64,000 nt of DNA from Romboutsia hominis (GCF_900002575.1 NZ_LN650648.1:496001-560000), one strand, 5' to 3'. Shown: positions 37,011-45,531, counted from the stretch's first letter. Program-made: numbers and translations. The notes: a model not told the origin generated them from the letters alone.

Positions 37011-37044
37011 AAAAAGCTATCCTAATTTTAGGATAGCTTTTTTT
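37009..37044. terminator. Terminator after the hut operon, bidirectional
   Basis: AAAAAAGCTATCCTAA pairs with TTAGGATAGCTTTTTT and T-runs follow. It lies between convergent genes. Confidence 0.9.
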
Positions 37045-37046
37045 AT

Positions 37047-37487
37047 TTATGGTCTTTTAGTTTTTTTGACTTTTTTAACTACTTTTTTTGGATGTGCTGG
37101 GGAAGATGACTCACTAGGAGAAGATATTTTGTTTTTGCTAGGCTTAGACTTTTTACTAGATTTAGAATTTTTAGATTCACTAGTAGAAGCTCCAGATCCT
37201 TTTTTAGTTTTAGATTTCTTAGCATTAATTTTATTTTCAATTTCAGCATCAGATATTTTTTTCATTATAACATCTAGTTTATTTCGCTGTTCTTCATCTA
37301 GGAAAGTCTTAAATTTAGAGACAACTTCATCTCTTCCCTTTAGAGTTTGACCTATTTTGATTAGTTCATCCATTAACTCACCTTCAGACTTACCTTTATA
37401 GCTGTCAGCAATTTGTTCTATTTTATCTTTATCTATATTTTTTTCTTTAGCCATTTTCTCTAGAGCTTCTGCATTTATCTTTTTCAT
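37047..37487 (-). CDS. Small protein with helical N-domain and histone-like Lys/Ser/Pro tail
   Basis: 146 aa. Residues 1-90 are a helical, mixed-charge domain (MDELIKIGQTLKGRDEVV; FLDEEQRNKLDVIMKKI). Residues 95-146 are a disordered Lys/Ser/Pro tail ending in KKVVKKVKKTKRP, like bacterial histone-H1-type or DNA-binding tails. No Cys and no signal peptide. The start ATG 37487 has aaaggggc upstream. It is monocistronic and convergent with fchA. A nucleic-acid-binding role is inferred from composition only. Confidence 0.7.
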   Translation of the reverse strand: MKKINAEALEKMAKEKNIDKDKIEQIADSYKGKSEGELMDELIKIGQTLKGRDEVVSKFKTFLDEEQRNKLDVIMKKISDAEIENKINAKKSKTKKGSGASTSESKNSKSSKKSKPSKNKISSPSESSSPAHPKKVVKKVKKTKRP

Positions 37488-37627
37488 AAAAATGCCCCTT
37501 TCTATAATATATATTGAATTTTTCTCATACTATTTATATATAGAAAAAATTATAAAATGTGAAGAGATTCTATCTTAGATAAAAATTTCTATAGATAATA
37601 TATATGCACACGAAATAAAAAAAAGTA

Positions 37628-37655
37628 ACACTAATAACAAATAAAACATAAATAT
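37628..37655 (+). promoter_or_regulatory. Weak sigma-K-like promoter candidate
   Basis: AC, 17 nt, CATAAATAT upstream of the gene at 37693. The 3' half of the -10 is off consensus. Confidence 0.3.
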
Positions 37656-37692
37656 ATATGAGGGAGAAGTATATTTTAAGGGGTGACGATTA

Positions 37693-38502
37693 TTGAATAA
37701 TCTACTTTTAATATTTGGAATGATTGCACTTAGTAACGGGAATATATCATTAGGAGATTTATCCTTATTTGATAATAAAAATAAAGCTAAATCAAAGGGG
37801 GTTAAGGAAAATATTGATATGACTCAAAAAAATGATAGAAATAGTAGAGATAAAACAAAAAAAGTAAGAGTTAATAAAAAAAGAAGAAAAAAGAATAGTG
37901 ATAATTCAAATAATAATTCTATTGCATTTAGTATAAATGATATAAATAAAGGTTTAAAACTTATGGATTTAAGTGATGAAGATTTAGAGCGTGGCATGGA
38001 AATAATAACTAGAACTAAAAAGTATATGTCACAAGATGAAAGAAAGTTTTTAGTTAAGATTGAGAGTGTATTAGACTTAGTTAGGGGAATAAAGAAACTT
38101 AGTTCAATAGAGGATATCGAGGAAGAAGAAACAAACTTTTTTAGATGTATGGATGAGGAAGATAAGAAGAATATGATGATTAGGGAAATTTTAGAAGTTT
38201 TTCCTGAAAAAAGGAAAGAATCTATAGAAAAGGCTATAGATATGAAAAAGAAAATAGATTTATTTGCAGAATTATTTTTACCAGATGATATAGAAGAAAA
38301 TGGATTTAGTATAAGTTCTCTAGCGAGTTTAAATAATTTGGGAAGCATGAATAATTTAAAATTATTGGGAAGCCTTTTAAGAGTCGATGATGATAAAGAT
38401 GATAAAAAATATTATAGTTATGATAGTGAATATGATGCATATGATGATTTTAATGAAGATGATGACGACTTTTGTGAGTACATAGATGATTTAGATGAAT
38501 AA
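37693..38502 (+). CDS. Unknown protein with basic linker and acidic C-terminus
   Basis: 269 aa, start TTG 37693 after aaggggtgacga. A short hydrophobic N-terminus (NNLLLIFGMIALSNG) looks like a weak membrane or signal segment. Then come a Lys/Arg/Asn-rich linker (about 30-75), a helical domain (about 78-205) with one Cys, and a Tyr/Asp tail (about 225-269) with runs of Asp and a final Asp/Glu cluster. Charge moves from strongly basic to strongly acidic along the chain. No known domain recognised. Its position near the CdeC-like gene and a possible CATA-type promoter hint at a spore role. Confidence 0.68.
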   Translation: MNNLLLIFGMIALSNGNISLGDLSLFDNKNKAKSKGVKENIDMTQKNDRNSRDKTKKVRVNKKRRKKNSDNSNNNSIAFSINDINKGLKLMDLSDEDLERGMEIITRTKKYMSQDERKFLVKIESVLDLVRGIKKLSSIEDIEEEETNFFRCMDEEDKKNMMIREILEVFPEKRKESIEKAIDMKKKIDLFAELFLPDDIEENGFSISSLASLNNLGSMNNLKLLGSLLRVDDDKDDKKYYSYDSEYDAYDDFNEDDDDFCEYIDDLDE

Positions 38503-38571
38503 TATGGAAATATATCTTAATATTTCATTAATTACTATATAAAACTACTTTTAAAATTACTGATTTTGTTA

Positions 38572-38577
38572 TATAAT
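38572..38577 (+). promoter_or_regulatory. -10 element of the 6S RNA gene
   Basis: TATAAT 9 nt before the predicted 5' end at about 38586. The -35 is weak. Confidence 0.55.
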
Positions 38578-38585
38578 AAGTATAT

Positions 38586-38780
38586 AAAATCCTGAAGCAT
38601 ACGATATTGCTTATTTAAATTCAACCGACAAATGTTATAAGGGAGACTAAGTCTAATGATGGATAACAAGCCTAGTTTTTAACTGGGAAGTTAAAAGTTA
38701 TTGGCAGGTCACCCACCTGGGAGTATCTCGGGTATGAATTTACGTAAGCTAACGGTGTTTTGGGATTTTAAATTAAAAGA
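38586..38780 (+). ncRNA. ssrS: 6S RNA
   Basis: About 185-195 nt. The 5' region CCTGAAGCATACGATATTGC follows the same layout as B. subtilis 6S-1 (CCTG, GTGTTCG, TTGCTTA), and TTGCTTATTT continues it. The ends pair: AAAATCC (38586-38592) with GGATTTT (38763-38769) form the closing stem, with GCATACG opposite CGGTGT. A central region with AACTGGGAAGTT and GGCAGGTCACCCACCTG stems fits the terminal arm. 6S RNA mimics an open promoter and binds housekeeping RNA polymerase. No protein frame covers the block. I rely on structure and remembered sequence pattern, without a covariance search. Confidence 0.72.
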
Positions 38781-38819
38781 GTGTTGCAAAAGCAACACTC
38801 TTTTAATTTAAAATCCCAA
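38760..38819. terminator. 28-bp perfect inverted repeat, bidirectional terminator
   Basis: Arms 38760-38787 and 38792-38819 with an AAAA loop. It ends the 6S transcript and, from the other side, the gene at 38808-39818, whose stop codon lies in the right arm. The left arm contains the 3' strand of the 6S closing stem. Confidence 0.85.
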
Positions 38820-39818
38820 TATACCTATGTCATCAAAAGTAGTAAATACTGAAGTTGTATTGTAATCTAAGTCATATTTATAATTAGAGTAAAATAAAGA
38901 TCTAGTAAACTCTTCCTCTAAACTAAACTCATCAATCTTATGATCACTCCAAGTCTTTCCTAAATCATTTGAAATAGATGTATGTAATCTATTATAGTTA
39001 ACCCACATAATATATATATCAGATTTAAATTTCATAATACTTGGATACATGCAGGATGAAGAACCTGTTATATATTTAGATATATTAATATCTAGTTTAT
39101 TATCCATTAAATAACCATTTATATATTTAACAGCATACCCATTATCAACATTTTCACAAAATACTATATGACAAAAGTTTAGGCTATCTTTTAATACAGA
39201 TAAGTATATTTTATTTTTTCTTGTATTAGTTAATTGAGAAGGCTTAGACCAAGTTGAAGTACTTAAATTAAACTTTGACATAAAAACTTCTTCAAATCCG
39301 TTTACGAGGTTTAGGTAAAAAACTGTAGGTGAGTTTTGAATCCAAATCACTGTGAAATTATTTAAAATAGTATTATTTATAAAATCTATTTTATTTTCCG
39401 TCCAAACACCATTTAATTTATGATGGTGAATAAGTGCACAAATATTACCGCTATCATTGCTATAAACATAGTATAAAATATGAATTTCATTATCTAATTT
39501 TTTAATATAAGGAAATAATAAAGTAAACTTATTGCTATTATAAGTAAACACATCAAAATTAGTAAATGTAGTTTCAGAATTTTTTATATCAACTAATTTT
39601 AAGCTATCATCTATGTAAATACCATATATGTTATCATTATTATCTAGGTTAAAACAAAACTTGGTAAAATCTAAAGGTTTATCTGTAATATATGTTGATT
39701 TGATCAGATTACTATAGGTATCAAAATAATCATAAGTTAAAACATTAGATGTTCTAAATCTAAATATATCCTTGTTAGAACGTCTAATTATTGTATGGCA
39801 ATCATTAACAAAACCCAA
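38808..39818 (-). CDS. Propeller-like protein of unknown function (paralog of 41160-41795)
   Basis: 336 aa, start TTG 39818 with agggagatga upstream. Beta-rich repeats of about 45-50 residues, with recurrent patterns such as NLDNNDNIYGIYID, WTENKIDFIN, WSKPSQL and SNDLGKTWSDHKID, the last an Asp-box-like motif (S-x-D-x-G-x-T-W) as in sialidase-type beta-propellers. No signal peptide, so it is made in the cytoplasm or mother cell. It is convergent with the 6S RNA and divergent from the CdeC-like gene. A carbohydrate- or protein-binding surface is plausible. Enzyme activity is not supported. Confidence 0.68.
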   Translation of the reverse strand: MGFVNDCHTIIRRSNKDIFRFRTSNVLTYDYFDTYSNLIKSTYITDKPLDFTKFCFNLDNNDNIYGIYIDDSLKLVDIKNSETTFTNFDVFTYNSNKFTLLFPYIKKLDNEIHILYYVYSNDSGNICALIHHHKLNGVWTENKIDFINNTILNNFTVIWIQNSPTVFYLNLVNGFEEVFMSKFNLSTSTWSKPSQLTNTRKNKIYLSVLKDSLNFCHIVFCENVDNGYAVKYINGYLMDNKLDINISKYITGSSSCMYPSIMKFKSDIYIMWVNYNRLHTSISNDLGKTWSDHKIDEFSLEEEFTRSLFYSNYKYDLDYNTTSVFTTFDDIGILGF

Positions 39819-39911
39819 AAAATCATCTCCCTGTAAATTAATTCATATTAAATGTATATTGTCATAATAGAAAATTATTCTAGTTTTAGTAAATAGAAGT
39901 ACAAGTAAGTA

Positions 39912-39939
39912 ACAAATCATAAGTTAAATGCATAATATT
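39912..39939 (+). promoter_or_regulatory. Sigma-K-like promoter of the CdeC-like gene
   Basis: AC, 17 nt, CATAATATT. The C. difficile cdeC gene is known as a late mother-cell gene, so this serves as the local reference for the motif. Confidence 0.58.
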
Positions 39940-39995
39940 TATTAAGCGTGAAAAGCTGAATATTAACAATAATTCATTTAAGGGGAGGACATTAT

Positions 39996-41117
39996 ATGCA
40001 AGATTTAAAAAGAAATAGAAAAAGAGTTCCTAATCAGCATATAGATCAAATGGAAAACGACTGTTTAGAAGAACATGTAAGTCAAGAAGTAGATGATGAT
40101 TTAACTAGAGGATGTGGATGTAAAAAAGACTCAAACTGTGATAAACATTCAGATTGTAACCACAATATGAAGTGCGAGTGCGAGTGTGTATGTCATCCAG
40201 AACCACACTGCTGTGAGCCTTGTGAACCAGATGCTGATACATGTATAAAAAATAAATGTGGACCTGAGTGTCTTGGTCCTATAAATCCACCAAGATTTAA
40301 TGTATCAAACAGTGTACCAGTTGCAATTGAGGCCAATAGGATATTTGATACTATGGTATTTCAAACATTTACAGATGCAACAGCTCCAAATGGTGCTCCA
40401 TTAGTATTTGATGTTGAATTAGTAGAAATAAATGGTCCAATACCTAGAGTAGGTCAAGTAAATGTAGAAATAGAAAAAATTTGTATAAACCATAATGGAA
40501 TAATAATAAATACAGGAATGACAACTTTAGAAGATTTTGATATAGAACCGTTAGAACCAACAGTAGGAAAAAGATGTGAAACTACTTTTGAATATGCAGT
40601 ATGTGGAGAAACACATAGAAGATGTTGTAATAGGGGAAAAGGACAATCAGTAGTATATAAACAAAAAGGATTAAGTGTACTTGTAGAAGATTTAGTACTA
40701 GAATTAAGAGGAAGATGCGGATGCACAGAATTTATAGCTTTTGCATTTCCTGCTGTAAAATGCCATGGAGGTCAATCTAAGAGATGCCGTGATGTTGAAT
40801 TCTTATTTAATACATTATCAGCACCAATAGGTGTGCCATCAGATGGAAGAGGATTTACATTAAGACAAGAATTCCAAACACATTTAACAGTAGATTGTAT
40901 CGGAAAAGCTTTACTAAGTTGTATAGATCATGATGATTGTGAATGTCATTGTGAATTAAGCATACCAAATGATATAGATTTAATACTTTGCTTACAAAAT
41001 AATGTCAGTACTTTAATTAATGAGCAACTAGTTGTTTTAACTTCACCAAATGGTGTGCAACCAAGAGTTGTAGATACATTCTCTAAAGTTTGTGACTTTG
41101 GAAGTTGTGGAGAATAG
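39996..41117 (+). CDS. cdeC: Cysteine-rich exosporium protein, CdeC-like
   Basis: 373 aa with 32 Cys (8.6%), including CGCKK, KCECECVC, HCCEPCEP, RRCCNR, RCGC and CECHC. The N-terminus MQDLKRNRKRVPNQ resembles that of C. difficile CdeC (MQDYKKNKRR), and the Cys-block plus beta-rich C-terminal domain agrees. CdeC is needed for exosporium assembly and spore coat morphogenesis in C. difficile. SD aaggggagg lies 7 nt before ATG. Synteny supports the call: a SpoVB-like flippase lies close by on the other strand. A terminator follows. The symbol rests on resemblance, not on an alignment. Confidence 0.8.
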   Translation: MQDLKRNRKRVPNQHIDQMENDCLEEHVSQEVDDDLTRGCGCKKDSNCDKHSDCNHNMKCECECVCHPEPHCCEPCEPDADTCIKNKCGPECLGPINPPRFNVSNSVPVAIEANRIFDTMVFQTFTDATAPNGAPLVFDVELVEINGPIPRVGQVNVEIEKICINHNGIIINTGMTTLEDFDIEPLEPTVGKRCETTFEYAVCGETHRRCCNRGKGQSVVYKQKGLSVLVEDLVLELRGRCGCTEFIAFAFPAVKCHGGQSKRCRDVEFLFNTLSAPIGVPSDGRGFTLRQEFQTHLTVDCIGKALLSCIDHDDCECHCELSIPNDIDLILCLQNNVSTLINEQLVVLTSPNGVQPRVVDTFSKVCDFGSCGE

Positions 41118-41127
41118 TATATAAAGG

Positions 41128-41160
41128 AAAAAGAGCTATCTGTTTTAGATAGCTCTTTTT
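41128..41160. terminator. Bidirectional terminator between cdeC and the short propeller-like gene
   Basis: AAAAAGAGCTATCT pairs with AGATAGCTCTTTTT around a 5-nt loop. Confidence 0.9.
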
Positions 41161-41795
41161 CATATTTTATATGTTATCCCATAACAATATTCAAAAATAT
41201 CATCTTTTATAGTTGTTTTACCTTCATTTGAACATCTACTTGAATGAATGGTATTTTCAATATTAGATTTAGACCATTGTTTAGAACTACTATTAAAAAA
41301 AAGTTTAGATGTAGTTCGATCAGAAGATGAAGAAGGTTTATATTCTAGTACTATATTTGAAAAATCATCTATATCAAGTTTATAAAAGTATCCATTATCC
41401 TTTAGAACATTATCAATTATATATTTAGATAATCGATAATTAGGTACATCAAAGTTAAAGTGAGATAGCTTATGCAAATTATCTGATAGAGGGTATTTTT
41501 CGACGATAAAAACATTTAAGGAATCATCAATAGAATACAATCTCATATCCTTAATATTTTTTGTAGTATTAAGGGCTTTCAAAATAGATTTTTTTTTCCA
41601 AGAGCCATTGTGCTTGAGAAAATGATTTAGTCTACCCCTAGTGTCAAGTGCACAGATATGTATATTACTAGAATTATCTATAGTTGCGCAATAAGAATGT
41701 ATATTGTTAGATAATCTTTCTGTTTGCCCATTTATATTTTTAATATATAAAACATTTTTATCTGTATATATATAAAATGGATTAATATTTTTCAT
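41160..41795 (-). CDS. Short propeller-like protein (paralog of 38808-39818)
   Basis: 211 aa. Repeated beta units with the same style as the longer relative: TIDNSSNIHICALDTRGRL, NGSWKKKSI, DIDDFSNIVLEY, SSKQWSKSNI. No signal peptide and no membrane segment. SD aggaggtt lies 6 nt before ATG 41795, and the start lies 9 nt after the flippase stop, so it is the last gene of the PHP-flippase-propeller operon. With about four units it may be half a propeller. Function unknown. Confidence 0.65.
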   Translation of the reverse strand: MKNINPFYIYTDKNVLYIKNINGQTERLSNNIHSYCATIDNSSNIHICALDTRGRLNHFLKHNGSWKKKSILKALNTTKNIKDMRLYSIDDSLNVFIVEKYPLSDNLHKLSHFNFDVPNYRLSKYIIDNVLKDNGYFYKLDIDDFSNIVLEYKPSSSSDRTTSKLFFNSSSKQWSKSNIENTIHSSRCSNEGKTTIKDDIFEYCYGITYKI

Positions 41796-41804
41796 AATAA
41801 CCTC

Positions 41805-43142
41805 CTAAGATTTAATATTTTTAGAAAAGTTTTTTAAAGTTTTGATAACAACAAAAATATGTAATATACATGTGAAAAATGACATTAAAGTTGTTGTATA
41901 GATATATGCATAAATATTTAGATTAGGTAGAGGAGTAAGTAAATATACTCCAAATAGCTGAATACACATACTAAAAATAGTAATTAAACTTGAAATTACC
42001 TCTTTCCTTATAGAATGAAGTATGCCTGATAGTGTTTGATTTAAAGACATAAATAGAGGGATTAACCACATTGATTTTAAGTAAGTACCTGCAAGCTCAT
42101 TATCATATACTAAAAGACATAAATTTTCACCAAATGTATAAAAAAATACTGAGGAAAATATTCCTACACCTAGAGTTAAAAGCATAGCAAAATTAATTTT
42201 TTCTTTTACCCTTTTGTATCTACCAAGTGACATTTCTTGGGATATACTAGGTATCAAGTTTACAATTAATGCAGAACCTAAGGTAAATGGTAAGTATATA
42301 AAAGGCATAACCATCCCATTTATAACACCATACATGCTTAATGCTTGACTATAGCTAATGCCTGATAAGACTAGCCTAGAAGGAACAATTATAGAGCTTA
42401 AAGAATGAAGTAATATATTTGACATACGATTGCAAGTTATAGGAATAGACATTTTAATAGTTTCTATAGAAGCATTGTAAAAATCCTTTATTTTTATAGT
42501 ATAGGTATTATATAAATTTGAGTTTTTATATAAGCAAATTGATATATATAATATATTTATGGCTTCTCCAATAGAAATACCTAAAAGTGCAATATAACAA
42601 TTAAAAGATTTATTATTTATAAATAAAATAGTTAAAGCTACGAAAAATATTCTACTTAATTGCTCTAGAACTTGCCCTATAGCAGGAACTACGACTTCCT
42701 TCAAACCATAGTAGTATCCTCTTAATATATTTGATACTGTTATAAGGACTATTGCTGGACAGATAGATAAAATTAATAAACTTAAATTAGCATCTTTTAA
42801 TAGTTTTAATGACAAAAAACGGGCATTAAAAGCTATTATAAGAGAAATCACAAGTGATATAAAAAATGCTACATAAAGTGTAGATATAAACAATACATTG
42901 CTATTGTGTTTATCATTAAGAGCCTTTTTATTAGCAACTAAACAACTCAAAGTAGTAGGTATACCTGTAGTAGTTAAAGCTAAGCAAATCATTAAGAAAT
43001 TAAATAATATATGGTATATTCCAAGACCAATTTCACCAATTGACCTTGATAAAAATATTTTATATAAAAAACCAATTACCCTAACTATTAAGTTGGAAAT
43101 AAACAACACGGCTGTAGAAAAAATAAGATTGGGTATTCTCAA
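41805..43142 (-). CDS. SpoVB-like polysaccharide flippase (MATE/MurJ superfamily)
   Basis: 445-aa polytopic membrane protein of the MVF/PST flippase group with 12-14 hydrophobic segments. It opens IFSTAVLFISNLIVRVIGF, with SRSIGEIGLGIYHI, RGYYYGLKEVVVPAIGQVLE and GISYSQALSMYGVINGM, all typical of SpoVB/YtgP proteins that move lipid-linked wall precursors during spore cortex synthesis. The start is TTG 43142 with SD aagggggtgat. That SD is the 3' arm of a 12-bp hairpin whose 5' arm reads CACCTCCTTATG. It lies downstream of the PHP phosphatase gene. Confidence 0.85.
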   Translation of the reverse strand: MRIPNLIFSTAVLFISNLIVRVIGFLYKIFLSRSIGEIGLGIYHILFNFLMICLALTTTGIPTTLSCLVANKKALNDKHNSNVLFISTLYVAFFISLVISLIIAFNARFLSLKLLKDANLSLLILSICPAIVLITVSNILRGYYYGLKEVVVPAIGQVLEQLSRIFFVALTILFINNKSFNCYIALLGISIGEAINILYISICLYKNSNLYNTYTIKIKDFYNASIETIKMSIPITCNRMSNILLHSLSSIIVPSRLVLSGISYSQALSMYGVINGMVMPFIYLPFTLGSALIVNLIPSISQEMSLGRYKRVKEKINFAMLLTLGVGIFSSVFFYTFGENLCLLVYDNELAGTYLKSMWLIPLFMSLNQTLSGILHSIRKEVISSLITIFSMCIQLFGVYLLTPLPNLNIYAYIYTTTLMSFFTCILHIFVVIKTLKNFSKNIKS

Positions 43143-43147
43143 TAAAT

Positions 43148-43184
43148 CACCCCCTTATGTTTAAATATATTCATAAGGAGGTGA
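43148..43184 (-). promoter_or_regulatory. SD-sequestering hairpin in front of the flippase gene
   Basis: On the minus strand CACCTCCTTATG pairs with CATAAGGGGGTG (11 of 12 pairs plus one mismatch/wobble) across about 12 nt. The 5' arm equals the anti-SD core of 16S rRNA and the 3' arm is the gene's own SD. Confidence 0.55.
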
Positions 43185-43192
43185 AAAAATAA

Positions 43193-43987
43193 TTATATAT
43201 TTACAAATTCAGGTTTCATATTGGTAAATTTACATACATGATTAAATCCTACTTCTTTTAGATAAGAGTAAATATAATCAAATTGATATGCTATTTGAGA
43301 TGGATGGTGAGAATCAGATCCTGTAGTTATTATTTCACCACCTAAGTCTTTATACATATTTATTATACTTCTTGAAGGTGTTAAGTCAGGAAGATTATAT
43401 CTATAACAAGATGTATTTATCTCAATTCCTTTTCCATCTTGTATAACTTGTTTTAATATAGCTTCTATTATATCTGAAAATAAGCTATCATCTAAAATAT
43501 TTTTATAATCTCCATATCTTTTAACTAGATCTAGGTGTCCTAATACAGAATAGTCTTTGTAGTTTTTAACAATATTATATAGTTCTTTAAAATAAGCTTC
43601 ATAAGCTTGATGTTGAGTTTTATCTTTAAAAAACTCGCCAAAATATAAGTCAATTCTATCTATAGCATGTAAAGAACATATTATAAAGTCAAAAGGATAT
43701 TTATTAGCATCATTACTGCACTTAGTTATTATTTGCTTTTGAAGACCAAGTTCTATACCTTTTTTTATAGATATTTGATTAGCATATTTAGATTTAAAGA
43801 AATCTAATTTTTCAAAGTATTTATCATAATCAATACCCCAATCAAAATCATTTGCAAGGTCATAATCAACATGATCTGTAAAGCATATTTCTTTAAGACC
43901 CAAGTCTATTGATTTTTTAATCATATCTTCCATATCGGTCTTACTATCATTTGAGAAACTTGAGTGCATATGGTAATCATAAAACAT
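43193..43987 (-). CDS. PHP-domain histidinol-phosphatase-like protein
   Basis: 264 aa. All PHP metal motifs are present: DYHMHSSFSND, FTDHVDYD, KKGIELGLQ, CSLHAID, GHLDLVKRYGD and TGSDSHH. It resembles HisJ/HisK-type histidinol-phosphate phosphatases, but no other his genes are near, so the substrate is uncertain. ATG 43987 is chosen because aggggaag lies upstream; an earlier in-frame ATG at 44044 lies in the divergent promoter region. First gene of a three-gene minus-strand operon. Confidence 0.85.
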   Translation of the reverse strand: MFYDYHMHSSFSNDSKTDMEDMIKKSIDLGLKEICFTDHVDYDLANDFDWGIDYDKYFEKLDFFKSKYANQISIKKGIELGLQKQIITKCSNDANKYPFDFIICSLHAIDRIDLYFGEFFKDKTQHQAYEAYFKELYNIVKNYKDYSVLGHLDLVKRYGDYKNILDDSLFSDIIEAILKQVIQDGKGIEINTSCYRYNLPDLTPSRSIINMYKDLGGEIITTGSDSHHPSQIAYQFDYIYSYLKEVGFNHVCKFTNMKPEFVNI

Positions 43988-44001
43988 AAAAACTTCCCCT
44001 T

Positions 44002-44075
44002 TTTGATAAAATTTTGGTATTATATACATAATAAATCTTATCAAATATAGTAATAACCATCAAGTGATAATATCA
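44002..44075. promoter_or_regulatory. Divergent control region with TGATA/TATCA repeats
   Basis: Inverted repeat TTTGATAA (44002-44009) and TTATCAAA (44038-44045), plus an 11-nt palindrome TGATAATATCA (44065-44075), between the PHP and MocR genes. Candidate operators for the adjacent MocR-type regulator. Confidence 0.4.
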
Positions 44076-44095
44076 AAGAAACAAGTGGGGATAGT

Positions 44096-45517
44096 ATGGA
44101 AAAATATAACTTAGATTTAATTAAAGATAGTCCTAAATATTTACAAATATATAATCATGTAAAGAGACTTATATGTGAAAATAAAATAAAGGAATATGAA
44201 AAGCTACCGCCAATAAGAACGTTAGCAAAGTTAATAGGGGTTAATAATACGACAATAGTAAAAGCATATGAATTATTAGAAAAAGAAGGATATGTCAATA
44301 AAAGTATGGGAAGTGGAACTTTTGCTACATCTATAAATCAAGAAAGTTCAAGTACTATACAAAGAAAAGAAGGTATAATAAGTTTTGATACAGGAAATCC
44401 TTCTACAGAAATATTTCCAATAGATGATTTTAAAGAGGCTATAAATATGGCCTTGACTAATGAAGGAAGCACTATATTCGAATATGATGAAGGTTTAGGA
44501 TATGAACCATTAAGAGAAAAAATAGCACAATATCTACATAATAAAGACATAAATACAACTAAGGATAATCTACAAATAATATCAGGAGCTCAGCAAGGTA
44601 TAGACATTGTTTGCAAAGGTCTTATAAATTACTCAGATGTAGTATATGTTGAAGAGCCAACTTATAATGGAGCTATAGAAGTATTTAAGAGTAGAGGAGC
44701 AAAGATAATATCAATACCTATGTTAGATGATGGAATCGACATAGGGGTATTAAAACTTAAACTTGAAAAGATAAAGCCTAAAATAATATATACTATGCCA
44801 AATTTTCAAAATCCAACAGGCATATCATATTCTACATATAAAAAGAAAAAACTAATAGAACTAGCTGAAAAATATGATTTTTATATAGTAGAAGATGATT
44901 TTATAAGTGATTTTAAATTTAATTCTCTTGATAATAAACCATTAAAGAGTTATGATGATAAAAATAGGGTTATATACATAAAAAGTTTTTCTAAAATATT
45001 TATGCCTGGACTTAGAATAGGTATAGTTGAAATTCCAAGTGAATTACTAAAAAAGGTACTTTGGGCTAAGTACTCATCTGATATATCAACGCCAGGTTTG
45101 ATTCAAAAATCAATGTATTATTATATGGAAAACTTTAATTGGGATGAATATCTTAAAGGTGTGGAAAGTCAATATACACAAAAATATAATTTGGCAAAAG
45201 AGTTGATATATAATAAATTAAGCGATAGACTAAAGATAAGAAATGGAAGTGGAGGTATTAACTTTTTTATAGAACTACCAAGAGGCTATTTATCACATGA
45301 CTTAACAGAATTTTTATTAGATAAAGGAGTATCTGTTCTTCCAGGAACTTACTTTTTTGATAATATAGTAGATGATAGGTTTTTTAGGATAAATATAGCT
45401 AGGGCAAGTATACAAGATATAGAAAAGGGAATATCTATAATAAGTGATAACTTAGACGAATTTCTTTATAAATATAAAGATAATATAACAATAAAAAATA
45501 ATAAATTTTTTTATTAA
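44096..45517 (+). CDS. MocR/GntR-family regulator with aminotransferase domain
   Basis: 473 aa. A GntR winged helix (about 10-80; LPPIRTLAKLIGVNNTTIVKAY) is fused to a fold-type I aminotransferase domain (about 110-460). The PLP lysine is in IKSFSKIFMPGLRIG, and EEPTYNGAIE and MPNFQNPTG are typical. Members such as PdxR or GabR sense PLP or amino compounds, and which applies here is unknown. SD aagtgggg precedes ATG. It is divergent from the PHP-flippase operon with repeated TGATA motifs between, so autoregulation or control of that operon is possible. Confidence 0.88.
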   Translation: MEKYNLDLIKDSPKYLQIYNHVKRLICENKIKEYEKLPPIRTLAKLIGVNNTTIVKAYELLEKEGYVNKSMGSGTFATSINQESSSTIQRKEGIISFDTGNPSTEIFPIDDFKEAINMALTNEGSTIFEYDEGLGYEPLREKIAQYLHNKDINTTKDNLQIISGAQQGIDIVCKGLINYSDVVYVEEPTYNGAIEVFKSRGAKIISIPMLDDGIDIGVLKLKLEKIKPKIIYTMPNFQNPTGISYSTYKKKKLIELAEKYDFYIVEDDFISDFKFNSLDNKPLKSYDDKNRVIYIKSFSKIFMPGLRIGIVEIPSELLKKVLWAKYSSDISTPGLIQKSMYYYMENFNWDEYLKGVESQYTQKYNLAKELIYNKLSDRLKIRNGSGGINFFIELPRGYLSHDLTEFLLDKGVSVLPGTYFFDNIVDDRFFRINIARASIQDIEKGISIISDNLDEFLYKYKDNITIKNNKFFY

Positions 45518-45531
45518 GACAAGAAAATAGA

